64,000 bases of DNA, taken from NCBI GenBank assembly GCA_050633645.1, contig JBOEGX010000002.1, forward strand, positions 124,001 to 188,000, written 5' to 3'. The notes beneath the pieces were generated by a model. That model did no database searches. It was given only the letters and a program-made list of their open reading frames with translations, and had not been told where the DNA came from. This document shows positions 1-8,670 of the stretch, one piece after another (within the stretch, counting starts at the first letter, position 1; every line of letters starts with the position of its first letter). A program made the translations under genes and the position numbers. Source of the stretch: UBA1672 sp050633645 (GTDB taxonomy: Bacteria; Pseudomonadota; Alphaproteobacteria; Micavibrionales; Micavibrionaceae).

Positions 1-437
1 TCGGCCATAGTAAAACTTACGGCATAGAGCTCGGCGCCAGAGGAAAAATCGGAACAAACTGGAACTGGGATGCCAGTTATCTATACCAAGATGTAGATGA
101 TAACCTCGATTTTGGCGAAAGCACAGACTATGACGGCGAAGAATGGACACCACAAAACACTATAAAGGCGCATATAGGCTATGAAAAAGACAACTGGGAA
201 GCCGATTTATACGGCGTTTATGTATCATCATATAAAATGAATGAACCTGTAACATTCAGTACAGCTGATACACTATCTGGTGATGCGATTAGTGTAAGCG
301 CCAATTTAGGGTATAATTTTGACAATGGATTAAAGCTATCTATATCTGGTCAAGAATTAGGACACCAAGCCACCCAACAAACATCAGGGCTGAAGGCGGA
401 ACGACGCGTCTTTTTATCGGTATCCAAAGACTTTTAA
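1..437 (+). CDS. TonB-dependent receptor, C-terminal end (5' truncated by window)
   Basis: An open frame enters from the left edge (first full codon at position 3) and stops at 437, giving about 144 residues. It alternates polar and hydrophobic residues as in outer-membrane beta strands, with a stretch (YGIELGARGKIG, then a tryptophan/tyrosine-rich strand) typical of the last strands of TonB-dependent receptors, and ends in Phe, the usual outer-membrane signature. Such proteins import siderophores or other large ligands with TonB/ExbBD energy. The ligand cannot be told because plug and N-terminus are missing. An internal ATG at 237 is not the true start. The stop overlaps the icd stop on the other strand, so the genes converge. 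Confidence 0.75.
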   Translation, partial: GHSKTYGIELGARGKIGTNWNWDASYLYQDVDDNLDFGESTDYDGEEWTPQNTIKAHIGYEKDNWEADLYGVYVSSYKMNEPVTFSTADTLSGDAISVSANLGYNFDNGLKLSISGQELGHQATQQTSGLKAERRVFLSVSKDF

Positions 438-1654
438 ACCGCCCCCATCGCCGTATCAAGATTATCACGCACCTTATCGAGAAAGTCTTGAGTTGTTAAA
501 AACTGTGCATCCTTACCAATCAGGAGCGCGAGGTCTTTGGTCATATGCCCCGCCTCCACGGTTTCAATACATACGCGCTCCAACGTTTCAGCAAACCCCA
601 CAAGCGCATCATTACCATCGAATGTGCCGCGATATTTCAGACCGCTTGTCCATGCAAAAATCGATGCAATCGGGTTGGTCGATGTCGGCTTACCCTGTTG
701 ATGCAGGCGGTAATGGCGTGTGACCGTGCCATGCGCCGCCTCTGCCTCCACCGTTTTTCCATCAGGTGTAAGCAGTACAGAAGTCATCAGGCCAAGTGAT
801 CCAAACCCCTGCGCGACAATATCGCTTTGCACATCACCATCATAATTCTTACACGCCCAGACAAAACCACCATTGGATTTTATGGCTTGTGCCACCATAT
901 CATCAATCAAGCGGTGCTCATAAAACAGCCCTGCCGCGTCAAATTTCGCCTTAAATTCCTCATCGAAAATACGTTGAAAAATCTCGATAAAGCGCCCGTC
1001 ATATTGCTTGAGGATCGTGTTTTTCGTGGACATATAAACAGGGTAATTCTGCAATAAACCATAATTAAAGCTGGAACGGGCAAAGCCCTCAATGCTCTCA
1101 TCCAGATTATACATGCCCATGGCCACGCCTGCGCTTGGGAAGTCAAAGATCTCCCACTCTTGAGGATCTCCCCCATCCTTGGGTGTGAACACCATTTTCA
1201 GTGTGCCCGCCTCTTGAATTTTCATATCCGTGGCCTTGTACTGATCACCAAAAGCATGGCGGCCAACAATAATCGGGTTTTCCCAACCAGGAACATAGCG
1301 CGGCACGTTAGAGCACGTGATCGGCGCGCGAAAAATCGTCCCGCCCAAAATATTACGAATTGTCCCGTTCGGGGATTTCCACATCTTTTTAAGGCCAAAT
1401 TCCTTTACTCGTGCTTCATCGGGCGTAATGGTCGCACATTTCACACCCACACCATATTTCTGTATGGCATGCGCGGCGTCAATCGTGATTTGATCATCCG
1501 TAGCATCGCGGCTCGTGACCGATAAATCGTAATATTTCAGGTCAATATCCAGATAAGGAAGGATCAGGCTTTTCTTGATAAAATCCCAGATAATGCGGGT
1601 CATTTCATCCCCGTCAATCTCAACAAGGGGAGTATCAACTTTGATTTTAGCCAT
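434..1654 (-). CDS. icd: NADP-dependent isocitrate dehydrogenase
   Basis: The 406-residue protein is full length for the dimeric, eukaryotic-like NADP isocitrate dehydrogenases common in alphaproteobacteria. It oxidatively decarboxylates isocitrate to 2-oxoglutarate in the TCA cycle, making NADPH in the cytoplasm. The N-terminus (VEIDGDEMTRIIW) and the substrate loop SPNGTIRN at residues 94-101 are characteristic, as are the acidic metal-binding region around residues 250-280 (LIDDMVAQ, KNYDGDVQSD) and the cofactor segment EAAHGTVTRHYR. The start ATG is preceded by AAAGGA at good spacing. It converges on the TonB-receptor gene with a 4-nt overlap and appears monocistronic. Confidence 0.97.
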   Translation of the reverse strand: MAKIKVDTPLVEIDGDEMTRIIWDFIKKSLILPYLDIDLKYYDLSVTSRDATDDQITIDAAHAIQKYGVGVKCATITPDEARVKEFGLKKMWKSPNGTIRNILGGTIFRAPITCSNVPRYVPGWENPIIVGRHAFGDQYKATDMKIQEAGTLKMVFTPKDGGDPQEWEIFDFPSAGVAMGMYNLDESIEGFARSSFNYGLLQNYPVYMSTKNTILKQYDGRFIEIFQRIFDEEFKAKFDAAGLFYEHRLIDDMVAQAIKSNGGFVWACKNYDGDVQSDIVAQGFGSLGLMTSVLLTPDGKTVEAEAAHGTVTRHYRLHQQGKPTSTNPIASIFAWTSGLKYRGTFDGNDALVGFAETLERVCIETVEAGHMTKDLALLIGKDAQFLTTQDFLDKVRDNLDTAMGAV

Positions 1655-1747
1655 AGCGCGAATCCTTTCATATATAAATACAAAAGAAGGCTAGCATAGC
1701 TTTCATCAAAATGTCACTACGATCACAATTAAAGAATAAAATAGATT

Positions 1748-2686
1748 CTAATGCGCAGAGAAATCAGAGAACTCATGACTAGAGAATATTTCCTTCCTTA
1801 AGCCCTCTGCCTCATCACCATCCGCCACAACCAATGCGCGATCATAAATACTTTCATAAGTCTCGACGCCTTCATTCAACATTCTCTCAAATTGTTGAAT
1901 GAGGCCTGCATGGTAATCATCCGTATTATCAATCACGGATATTGCATTATAACTGACCATATCATTGAGAAGCCGATCAACACCTTCAAACGTTGCCCCA
2001 TGCAAAAGCGTCCCTACACTTCGGCCTTGTTCCGAATGAACACTATAATCAACCTCATGAGCACCTGTATTGTTTTTCATCAATTGATGCGCGTTATGCT
2101 CATAATGACGTCGTTCTTCCTTATTTTGAGCAGGAATACCTTTTTCATGTAAATTAGCAACTTGCGCGATAACATCACTCCGCAATGAAACAAATGAAAT
2201 ATGATCCCATTCTTGCAACGCCACACCATTCCCATCATTCAAAGCCCCTAATGTGTCACGCACTTGCTGCACTTCTTGCTTCAGCCCATCAAAATACCCG
2301 TCATCATTTAATACAATAAGGGGCATACCGCGCCGCGCCATATAAACCGCTTGTGACAACTCCTGCAATCCTGCCCCTGGCATAAGAACGGCAATATCCG
2401 CTTTTCTTTCCAGTGATTCCGTAATATTGCGTTGAACACTCGCATCTTGCCAATCCGTAGCAACATCAACGCCACTGGCTAAATGAGATCCGGATCCTGC
2501 CGTACTTGTGTATGGGAATTTATTTATCACACGCGAAATATCACCATTTGAACGGCTCAAATCGCCCGATATAAGAACGGCATGGTCGGCCGCAGCCAAC
2601 ATTGAGGTTACATCGCTAACAATACGCGCATTATAATCGGAATTTCGTTCCTGATCCGCCAAAACGGCAATTTTTAATCCTGTCAT
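1748..2686 (-). CDS. SLOG/LOG-like Rossmann protein of unknown function
   Basis: This 312-residue protein starts at the ATG at 2686; an upstream in-frame ATG at 2815 would run over the divergent mnmA start and adds no recognisable domain. The N-terminus (MTGLKIAVLADQE) looks like a first Rossmann strand. Residues about 115-165 contain a degenerate version of the LOG-family motif (PGAGLQELSQAV where LOG has PGGxGTxxE), then a strand resembling LOG proteins (PLIVLNDDGYFDGL). This suggests a nucleotide-binding SLOG-superfamily fold, but the catalytic motif is altered, so activity is uncertain. The C-terminal 120 residues are polar, helical-looking and unrecognised. A canonical LOG protein is encoded at 7950-8627. 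Confidence 0.55.
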   Translation of the reverse strand: MTGLKIAVLADQERNSDYNARIVSDVTSMLAAADHAVLISGDLSRSNGDISRVINKFPYTSTAGSGSHLASGVDVATDWQDASVQRNITESLERKADIAVLMPGAGLQELSQAVYMARRGMPLIVLNDDGYFDGLKQEVQQVRDTLGALNDGNGVALQEWDHISFVSLRSDVIAQVANLHEKGIPAQNKEERRHYEHNAHQLMKNNTGAHEVDYSVHSEQGRSVGTLLHGATFEGVDRLLNDMVSYNAISVIDNTDDYHAGLIQQFERMLNEGVETYESIYDRALVVADGDEAEGLRKEIFSSHEFSDFSAH

Positions 2687-2806
2687 GTCACCCAACTTTT
2701 TATTTATTGTCGTAATAATACATAGATTGGCACATAATTTCAAAGAAGAAATCACATCAGAACAGAAAACTTGTTTTTCGCCGCGCAAAACCTTATAGTC
2801 CGCCGC

Positions 2807-3967
2807 ATGAGCCAAGAGTTAAACAGCTTAGGCATTGCAAAGCCAAATTCCGAAACCCGCGTGGTCGTTGCCATGTCGGGCGGAGTTGACTCGTCCGTGT
2901 GCGCGGCTTTGCTGCATGAGGAAGGCTATGACGTTGTCGGCGTAACGCTCCAGCTTTATGACTATGGTGATGCTAGCAGCCCGGGATCACAGGCCATAAA
3001 AAGCAAAACATGCTGCGCGGGGCAAGATATTTACGATGCAAAGCGCGTCGCCGAAAAGCTCGACTTCCCGCATTACGTCCTGAATTACGAAAGCAATTTC
3101 CGCGAAAGCGTCATGGATGATTTCGCCGATAGCTATATTCGCGGTGAAACCCCCATCCCTTGTGTAAAATGCAACCAAACGGTAAAATTCCGCGACCTTT
3201 TGAAAGTCGCGCATGATCTAGGCGCAGATTGCATGGCAACAGGGCATTATATCCAACGCACCATTGACGAGAATGGCCGCGCGCATCTCAACCGCGCCCA
3301 TGATAGCGGCAAAGATCAAAGCTATTTCCTCTTCGCCACCACGCAAGAACAGCTCGATTTCCTGCGCTTCCCCCTTGGCGGTTGGAGCAAGGACATCACC
3401 CGCGAACATGCCGAACGTTTAGGGCTTTCCAATGCCGATAAGCCCGATTCACAAGATATCTGCTTCGTCCCGCATGGTGACTATGCAAAGGTCGTCAAGA
3501 AAATGCGCCCCACTGCGGCAAAGCCAGGGAAAATCATGCATGTTGATGGACGTGAGGTTGGCGAGCATGAAGGAATTATCCATTATACCATCGGCCAACG
3601 CAGAGGCATAGGCATTGGCGGCGGCGTGAGTGAGAACAACGAACCGCTTTATGTGATTGCACTCCAACCAGAGCTTAATCAGGTCATTGTCGGCCCAAAG
3701 GAGGCTCTGGCCCGTAATATTTTGAAACTAGCTGATTGCAACTGGTTGCTTGATACGCAAAACCTTCGTGAAAAAAAAGGATGCCCGTTTCTGCCCGTTG
3801 ACGTTAAATTCCGCTCGGTCATGAAACCAACAACCGCCGTTCTCAATACGGAAACCAATGAAATAAAATTGGATAATCCGCAATTCGGCATCGCAGCGGG
3901 ACAAGCCGCCGTATGCTATATCAATGACCGCGTCATCGGCGGTGGCTGGATTACAGGCACGCTTTAA
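2807..3967 (+). CDS. mnmA: tRNA-specific 2-thiouridylase MnmA
   Basis: MnmA activates U34 of tRNA-Glu, -Gln and -Lys with ATP and inserts sulfur to form 2-thiouridine. The 386-residue protein has the PP-loop SGGVDSS at residues 24-30, the persulfide-relay Cys122 in CVKCNQTVKF, and Cys219 in SQDICFVPHGDY. The spacing of 97 residues between these cysteines matches the pair in E. coli MnmA. The C-terminal barrel-like part (GQRRGIGIGGG, then a segment ending in GAAGQAAVCY-like sequence) is complete. The ATG at 2807 was chosen over an upstream TTG at 2771 because family members begin shortly before the PP-loop. It is divergent from the SLOG-like gene. Confidence 0.97.
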   Translation: MSQELNSLGIAKPNSETRVVVAMSGGVDSSVCAALLHEEGYDVVGVTLQLYDYGDASSPGSQAIKSKTCCAGQDIYDAKRVAEKLDFPHYVLNYESNFRESVMDDFADSYIRGETPIPCVKCNQTVKFRDLLKVAHDLGADCMATGHYIQRTIDENGRAHLNRAHDSGKDQSYFLFATTQEQLDFLRFPLGGWSKDITREHAERLGLSNADKPDSQDICFVPHGDYAKVVKKMRPTAAKPGKIMHVDGREVGEHEGIIHYTIGQRRGIGIGGGVSENNEPLYVIALQPELNQVIVGPKEALARNILKLADCNWLLDTQNLREKKGCPFLPVDVKFRSVMKPTTAVLNTETNEIKLDNPQFGIAAGQAAVCYINDRVIGGGWITGTL

Positions 3968-3974
3968 ACAACAC

Positions 3975-4004
3975 CAAAATAAAAGCGACCTTATCTGGTC
4001 GCTT
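3975..4004 (-). terminator. Rho-independent terminator of the gene at 4034-4612
   Basis: The stem AAGCGACC/GGTCGCTT (3983-3990 with 3997-4004) has a 6-nt loop. Read on the minus strand it is followed by TTATTTT, so it ends transcription of the minus-strand gene. It may also weakly stop mnmA from the other side. Confidence 0.75.
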
Positions 4005-4033
4005 AAATAATATCTTTAAAAATCCATAAAAAC

Positions 4034-4612
4034 CTAAGATGCCATGCCAGGAACAGAGCTTGGCATATCTTTCTGAATCTCATTATCAACAGCAATATTA
4101 TTAGGAACTTCCACATGGTCAGGAACGTAAAAATCCATACTTTGCTCTATGCTATACATATAAAGCCCTTCGTTAGAGGCATCCTTTGACCAAACAGGAT
4201 CATTAGAACTCTGCAAATCTTTCAACTGATTATACTGATCACTTGTAATAGAATGACCATCTTCGACTGCCGCTCTCATAATACCAATCAAATCATTTTT
4301 ATCTTCCAATGTCACATGCGCGGAATCATTTTGTGCCTTATCGCCAAATTGAGATAACAGCTCATCTTTCCACTGACCAAGCTTTTCAAGAATGCTCGGG
4401 CCTTCACCAGAAGGGTCGTAAAACTTCGAATCCTTATAATTTGCCAATGTCGGAAAATCACCGCAAGCTTCAGAGACCTGACCCTTAAATGCCGGATCGC
4501 CATTTAACTGCCGAAAACTTTCAATATCGGTGTTTTTATTTTTATAGTCATCACGAACATCACTAACACATTCCCGATAATCGCCTGAAACATCACTCAG
4601 ATCATCTGCCAT
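4034..4612 (-). CDS. Hypothetical acidic soluble protein
   Basis: I do not recognise this 192-residue protein. It is strongly acidic (N-terminus MADDLSDVSGDYRECVSDVRDDYK), has no signal peptide or membrane segment, and seems mostly helical with a Pro/Val-rich C-terminal quarter (VPDHVEVPNN). Two cysteines occur in the N-terminal third. It is a lone gene between mnmA and a tRNA gene and has its own terminator at 3975-4004, which supports real expression. The window holds other polar orphan proteins of similar character (20730-21962, 12792-13415, 56663-57127). Confidence 0.6.
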   Translation of the reverse strand: MADDLSDVSGDYRECVSDVRDDYKNKNTDIESFRQLNGDPAFKGQVSEACGDFPTLANYKDSKFYDPSGEGPSILEKLGQWKDELLSQFGDKAQNDSAHVTLEDKNDLIGIMRAAVEDGHSITSDQYNQLKDLQSSNDPVWSKDASNEGLYMYSIEQSMDFYVPDHVEVPNNIAVDNEIQKDMPSSVPGMAS

Positions 4613-4733
4613 AATTCACACCCTTTATTAAATTGTTATGCTTTATTTTACACAATTCTAGCCTCACTTTACAAGTTTTTCAATAATTTAATAAATCTCA
4701 GTGTTTTCATATGCTTATTCACCTTATTTTCTC

Positions 4734-4763
4734 TTGACAAAATTCACAAAAATTGGCCATATA
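4734..4763 (+). promoter_or_regulatory. Sigma70-type promoter of tRNA-Met
   Basis: A consensus -35 box TTGACA lies at 4734-4739, and CATATA at 4758-4763 serves as -10 with 18-nt spacing. The tRNA begins 18 nt downstream, which fits a stable-RNA promoter. Confidence 0.7.
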
Positions 4764-4781
4764 CGCCCTCAATACTTGAGT

Positions 4782-4856
4782 GGCTCTGTAGCTCAGGGGT
4801 AGAGCAGAGGAATCATAATCCTTTTGTCGGGTGTTCAAATCACCCCAGAGCCACCA
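4782..4856 (+). tRNA. tRNA-Met (anticodon CAT, elongator type)
   Basis: The cloverleaf folds fully: acceptor GGCTCTG/CAGAGCC, D-arm GCTC/GAGC, anticodon stem GAGGA/TCCTT with loop ATCATAA (CAT at 4814-4816), and T-arm GGGTG/CACCC around TTCAAAT. Discriminator A and the CCA end are encoded. The sequence around the anticodon (GAATCATAATC) matches elongator methionine tRNAs rather than the initiator. A lysidine-modified Ile-CAT tRNA is a less likely alternative. Confidence 0.9.
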
Positions 4857-4976
4857 ATTTCTTTCATATTCCATTTGATTTCCGTGACATCACGATTCCA
4901 GAAAAATCTCTGAATACATGGAAGGGCTCCATCACAAGAAAACCGAGCATATAACCAATAATACTAATATAAAAAG

Positions 4977-5067
4977 TGGAGGTGAGGATGGGATTCGAAC
5001 CCACGTAGGGCTATGAACCCTAACACGCTTTCCAAGCGTGCGCCTTAAACCACTCGGCCACCTCACC
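4977..5067 (-). tRNA. tRNA-Ser (anticodon GGA)
   Basis: On the minus strand the acceptor is GGTGAGG/CCTCACC, the D-arm reads TGGCCGAGTGG, and the anticodon stem CACGC/GCGTG holds loop TTGGAAA with anticodon GGA. A long variable arm (about TTAGGGTTCATAGCCCTA) and the T-arm GTGGG/CCCAT follow. The encoded 3' end is CCA preceded by T at the discriminator position, where bacterial serine tRNAs normally have G. The 91-nt length suits a class II tRNA. Confidence 0.95.
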
Positions 5068-5097
5068 AAACGTTATAACAACGTAAGCTGCGCGCAC

Positions 5098-5124
5098 ATT
5101 AGACACAAAAATTAAAAATTTCAA
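5098..5124 (-). promoter_or_regulatory. Possible promoter of tRNA-Ser
   Basis: Reading the minus strand, TTGAAA (5119-5124) and TCTAAT (5098-5103) are separated by 15 nt and lie 31 nt or more upstream of the tRNA. The spacing is short, so this is tentative. Confidence 0.35.
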
Positions 5125-5197
5125 GTCCCGCTTTGCTAAATTCAACTTCATTGATACTATACAAAACAGATTCGAATTCGATTAAGGTTCTATACCA

Positions 5198-5746
5198 ATG
5201 AAAAAGCTTATATTTATACTCCTCCTTATCCCTGCCATCGCTGCTCTCGGGCATGATGCCTATTTCTTCACACAAAATCAGGATAAGGGGTTTCGCCTGA
5301 CTGACCTTGGCAAATTATGGGATACATATCACAAGGAAAGCCATGACCAATGGAAATCAAAAATCGATGAGATAAGCGGAACACTCCAAGACACCATCGG
5401 CGATGTTATTCCACAAGAAGCCGCGACAAATGAAAATTTAAACACGGAAACAGCAAAAGAAATCTTCGCCGATTTCGAGGAATCCTTCGCTCAGGAAGAT
5501 GGTAAAGCAGGCACGCAAGAGCTTACTCCCCCTCCAAAAGAGGAACCCATAGCAAAAGAGGGTACGAACGAGATCAAAAAATCAATCGGGTTTTTATTGG
5601 AACAAAAAGCAGTTTTTGTCTTCGCCGCAATTCCCGCGATCTTATTTATCCTAAACGCTCTGCTCTGCGCGATTTTCGGAGGCCGCAAAAACAAGGATGA
5701 TGGAAAATCCGGCAGAGGAAAAAAAGTCAAATACGGAAGAAAATAA
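5198..5746 (+). CDS. Hypothetical two-TM membrane protein
   Basis: This 182-residue protein has an N-terminal hydrophobic segment (residues 3-19, after MKK) that could be a signal anchor. A polar region of about 115 residues follows, with a Pro-rich stretch near residue 108 (LTPPPKEEP). A second membrane segment lies at about residues 137-161, and the cytoplasmic tail is very basic (GRKNKDDGKSGRGKKVKYGRK). The topology suggests a periplasmic loop anchored at both ends. No family is recognised. It stands between tRNA-Ser and a convergent hydrolase gene, whose stop lies 1 nt beyond its own. Confidence 0.65.
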   Translation: MKKLIFILLLIPAIAALGHDAYFFTQNQDKGFRLTDLGKLWDTYHKESHDQWKSKIDEISGTLQDTIGDVIPQEAATNENLNTETAKEIFADFEESFAQEDGKAGTQELTPPPKEEPIAKEGTNEIKKSIGFLLEQKAVFVFAAIPAILFILNALLCAIFGGRKNKDDGKSGRGKKVKYGRK

Positions 5747-5747
5747 T

Positions 5748-6497
5748 TCAACCGGAAACACTCATAACCGCCTGCCAAATCACCTCAAGCTCATCTGGCT
5801 TTGACAGGCGGTGATCACCATCATCAACAAAAACTACGTCCGTTTTAGGCCCATCAAACGCCTTTTGAATCCGAAGCGCCTTCTCCCACGGAACATCATC
5901 ATCCATCTTCCCCTGAACCAAAACCATGGGCACATTAATATTATACGAACCGTCCAGTAATGAATTCTTACGCCCATCCTCAATTAAATCACGTGTAAAA
6001 ATATAAGGCTCATCAGAATAATCATTCGGCACCTCAATGCGCCCATCACGCATCATAATATCCATTTGCTCTGGCGTTAATTGAGCCTCAATTTCTTTGG
6101 TAAAATCAGGTGCGGCGGCAATACCAACAACGCCCGCTATTCTCTCTGCCCGCTCCAATAACAGCAATAAAGATATCCACCCCCCCATGGACGAACCAAC
6201 CAGAACCACATTTCCGCGCACTACCTGATCCAACACACATTTCGCATCATCCCTCCACGCGCCGATTGCTCCCTCTTCAAACAATCCGCCCGAAGAACCA
6301 TGCCCCGTATAATCAAAACGAATAAACCCTTGCCCACGTGCCTTACATTGCTCCTCAAGATACAGCGCCTTCGTCCCCTCCATATCAGATCGAAAACCAC
6401 CCAAAAACATAACAACAGGAAAACCCTCACCCGCCGCACTAGCAGGTGAATAAATATAGGCAATACGCTGCGATCTACTATTAACTATATATTCCAT
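5748..6497 (-). CDS. Alpha/beta hydrolase
   Basis: The 249-residue protein has the hydrolase fold order: oxyanion/strand region (PVVMFLGGF), the conserved RFDYTGHGSS segment, the nucleophile elbow GSSMGG (Ser about residue 103), a late Asp region (VQGKMDDDVPW) and the catalytic His in DGDHRLS. There is no signal peptide, so it acts in the cytoplasm, probably on an ester or thioester; the substrate is unknown. It follows the beta-CASP hydrolase gene on the same strand by 8 nt and is likely cotranscribed with it. Confidence 0.88.
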   Translation of the reverse strand: MEYIVNSRSQRIAYIYSPASAAGEGFPVVMFLGGFRSDMEGTKALYLEEQCKARGQGFIRFDYTGHGSSGGLFEEGAIGAWRDDAKCVLDQVVRGNVVLVGSSMGGWISLLLLLERAERIAGVVGIAAAPDFTKEIEAQLTPEQMDIMMRDGRIEVPNDYSDEPYIFTRDLIEDGRKNSLLDGSYNINVPMVLVQGKMDDDVPWEKALRIQKAFDGPKTDVVFVDDGDHRLSKPDELEVIWQAVMSVSG

Positions 6498-6505
6498 TTA
6501 ACCCC

Positions 6506-7867
6506 CTATAATTCCACACTCTGCTTATAAACAGGGATTTCAACATTCCAATCAAAACGTTCTTTTATTTTACCCTGAAAAGATAACGCCGCCTCAGACT
6601 CACCATGCGTTAAAAATGTTCTGCGCGGAGCATCGCGAAAATGCGAAAGCCAATCAAGCATTTCGCCATAATCAGCATGAGCAGATATATTATCAAGCAT
6701 CTCAACTTGCGCCCGTAATTTATACATATTTCCATGAATTTTAATTTCCGTTTCCCCATTCGCAATCCGCGCACCGCGCGTTCCCGCCGCCTGATACCCG
6801 GCCAAAACAATCGTATTACGTGGGTCACCCATAAAATATTTCAAATGATGTAATACACGCCCCCCCGTCGCCATACCGCTAGCAGAAATAATAACAGCAG
6901 GCATACCATTATTCTTTCCATAAATTTCTTTTGACTGCTCAGCTGTTTGCGTATAATTGACACCACCACAAACCGCGCTACACTCACTTTTCGACAAACG
7001 GTGCTCGGCATAATGCTTTTGCAATAACTTCGACGCACTAATCGCCATTGGACTATCCAGATAAACAGGAATATCAGGAATTCTCCCCACTTTTTTAAGC
7101 TCATGAACGTAATACATAAGGCTTTGTGCCCGCCCAACTGCAAATGCAGGAATAACAACAGTCCCCCCTCTCGCCGCCGCCTGAGAAATAATATCACCCA
7201 GCTGATTCAACGGATCACTCACCTCATGTAACCGATCCCCATATGTTGATTCCATAATCAGATAATCCGCCTCTTGAATTTGCGCAGGAGGATTCATAAC
7301 AGGATCATTCGGCCGCCCCAAATCACCAGAAAACACAACTTTAGTCTGCCCATCAGTAATATGCACGCATGCCGCGCCAAGAATGTGCCCCGCATGCGTA
7401 AGCTTAAACGATAAAAAGTCACTTAATTCATGATCATCACCAAACGAAACAGGCTTTATACGCTCAAGTGCATTATATGCATCTTCTTTTGTATAAAGTG
7501 GCAAAGCTGGTTTATGCTTTGTATAACCATATTGATTGGCACGACGCGCGTCTTCCTCATGTAAATAAGCACTATCAACCAACAAGATATCACATAAATC
7601 CGCCGTAGCAGAAGAACAATAAACATTCCCCCTAAATCCGTTTTTTACTAATAAGGGCAAATACCCACTATGATCAATATGCGCATGTGTCAAAATCACT
7701 GCATCTATAGAAGATGGGTCTATCGGCAACTTCTCCCAATTACGCTCTCGAAGTTCCTTCAAGCCCTGAAACAAACCACAATCAATCAGAATTCTGAAAC
7801 CATCATCCTCCAGAAGATATTTTGACCCTGTAACCGTACCCGTTGCCCCTAAAAATGTTAGCTTCAT
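6506..7867 (-). CDS. MBL-fold/beta-CASP RNA-specific metallohydrolase
   Basis: The 453-residue protein is a metallo-beta-lactamase/beta-CASP nuclease of the CPSF73-like bacterial type. It has metal ligands HAHIDHSG and SGDLGRPND, beta-CASP motif ESTYGDRLH, the PAFAVGRAQ segment, SGMATGGRVLHHLK, and C-terminal ligands ISAHADYGEML and THGESEAA. Such enzymes cut or trim RNA; the exact target is not deducible. The ATG at 7867 is preferred over one 8 codons upstream because GGGGTG lies just before it and the family starts at MKLTFLGATGTVTGS. It is divergent from the LOG gene and heads a probable two-gene unit with the hydrolase. Confidence 0.93.
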   Translation of the reverse strand: MKLTFLGATGTVTGSKYLLEDDGFRILIDCGLFQGLKELRERNWEKLPIDPSSIDAVILTHAHIDHSGYLPLLVKNGFRGNVYCSSATADLCDILLVDSAYLHEEDARRANQYGYTKHKPALPLYTKEDAYNALERIKPVSFGDDHELSDFLSFKLTHAGHILGAACVHITDGQTKVVFSGDLGRPNDPVMNPPAQIQEADYLIMESTYGDRLHEVSDPLNQLGDIISQAAARGGTVVIPAFAVGRAQSLMYYVHELKKVGRIPDIPVYLDSPMAISASKLLQKHYAEHRLSKSECSAVCGGVNYTQTAEQSKEIYGKNNGMPAVIISASGMATGGRVLHHLKYFMGDPRNTIVLAGYQAAGTRGARIANGETEIKIHGNMYKLRAQVEMLDNISAHADYGEMLDWLSHFRDAPRRTFLTHGESEAALSFQGKIKERFDWNVEIPVYKQSVEL

Positions 7868-7949
7868 AATCACCCCGTAATATATCTTCATTAAAATAAG
7901 AATTAAGGGTATTAATTAACACGTTACACATAACGATACCAGAGAGAGC

Positions 7950-8627
7950 ATGACCAAAGATTCCGACTGCCATTTATTACAAGACCACTTAAATTCTTAC
8001 CCCATGGATCTCGCACGATCTTTTAAAATATGGTGGGAGTTTAGAAAAGGTTTTCATGCCCTGCGTAATGTTAAAAACTGCATAACAGTGTTCGGATCGG
8101 CGCGTTTCAATGAAAATGATCCCTATTATAAACTAGCACACCAAACGGCCTTTGAATTAGGACAAGCAGGATATTCAATCATCACAGGCGGCGGCCCAGG
8201 CATCATGGAAGCGGCTAATCGCGGCGCAAAAGAGGCTGGCGCACAGTCTATAGGCTGCAACATCAAACTCCCGCATGAACAAAAATCAAACCCCTATACT
8301 GATATTCAAGTTCAATTCCATTATTTTTTCGTACGCAAAGTTATGCTATTCAAATATTCATCCGCCTTCGTCCTCCTTCCAGGTGGTTTTGGTACAATGG
8401 ACGAAATGTTTGAAACTGCAACACTCATCCAAACAGGAAAAATTTGTGATTTCCCAGTAATTGCAATGGGCACAGATTATTGGAATAAATTAGGCCCCTT
8501 TTTACGTGAAACTATGCTTGAAAATGGCACGATTGACGAAAATGATTTAAACTTCCTTCGCATCACTGACGATCCAAATGAGGTATTAGACATTATACGA
8601 ACACGTAAAACGGGGATGCATTTATAA
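7950..8627 (+). CDS. LOG family protein (TIGR00730 type)
   Basis: The 225-residue protein carries both signature motifs of the LOG family: GGGPGIMEAANRGA (residues about 79-92) and PGGFGTMDE (about residues 147-155). The family hydrolyses nucleoside 5'-monophosphates to the base and ribose 5-phosphate, known for cytokinin activation and found in many bacteria as nucleotide-salvage or signalling enzymes. The N-terminal extension (about 50 residues) before the first Rossmann strand CITVFGSARF is normal for the longer bacterial group. The start ATG follows GAGAGAG. It is followed 43 nt later by a glycosyltransferase gene. Confidence 0.92.
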   Translation: MTKDSDCHLLQDHLNSYPMDLARSFKIWWEFRKGFHALRNVKNCITVFGSARFNENDPYYKLAHQTAFELGQAGYSIITGGGPGIMEAANRGAKEAGAQSIGCNIKLPHEQKSNPYTDIQVQFHYFFVRKVMLFKYSSAFVLLPGGFGTMDEMFETATLIQTGKICDFPVIAMGTDYWNKLGPFLRETMLENGTIDENDLNFLRITDDPNEVLDIIRTRKTGMHL

Positions 8628-8670
8628 AAACACTTTCCACCAGCAAAAAACATGACTATTTTATGATGCT

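Noticed and set aside
1160..1525. Plus-strand frame of 121 codons over icd
   Set aside because: Antisense of the conserved icd active-site region; no independent support.
2687..2815. Extended N-terminus (43 residues) of the SLOG-like gene
   Set aside because: It would overlap the mnmA start and shows a start-region composition unlike the rest of the protein; the ATG at 2686 begins the first Rossmann strand.
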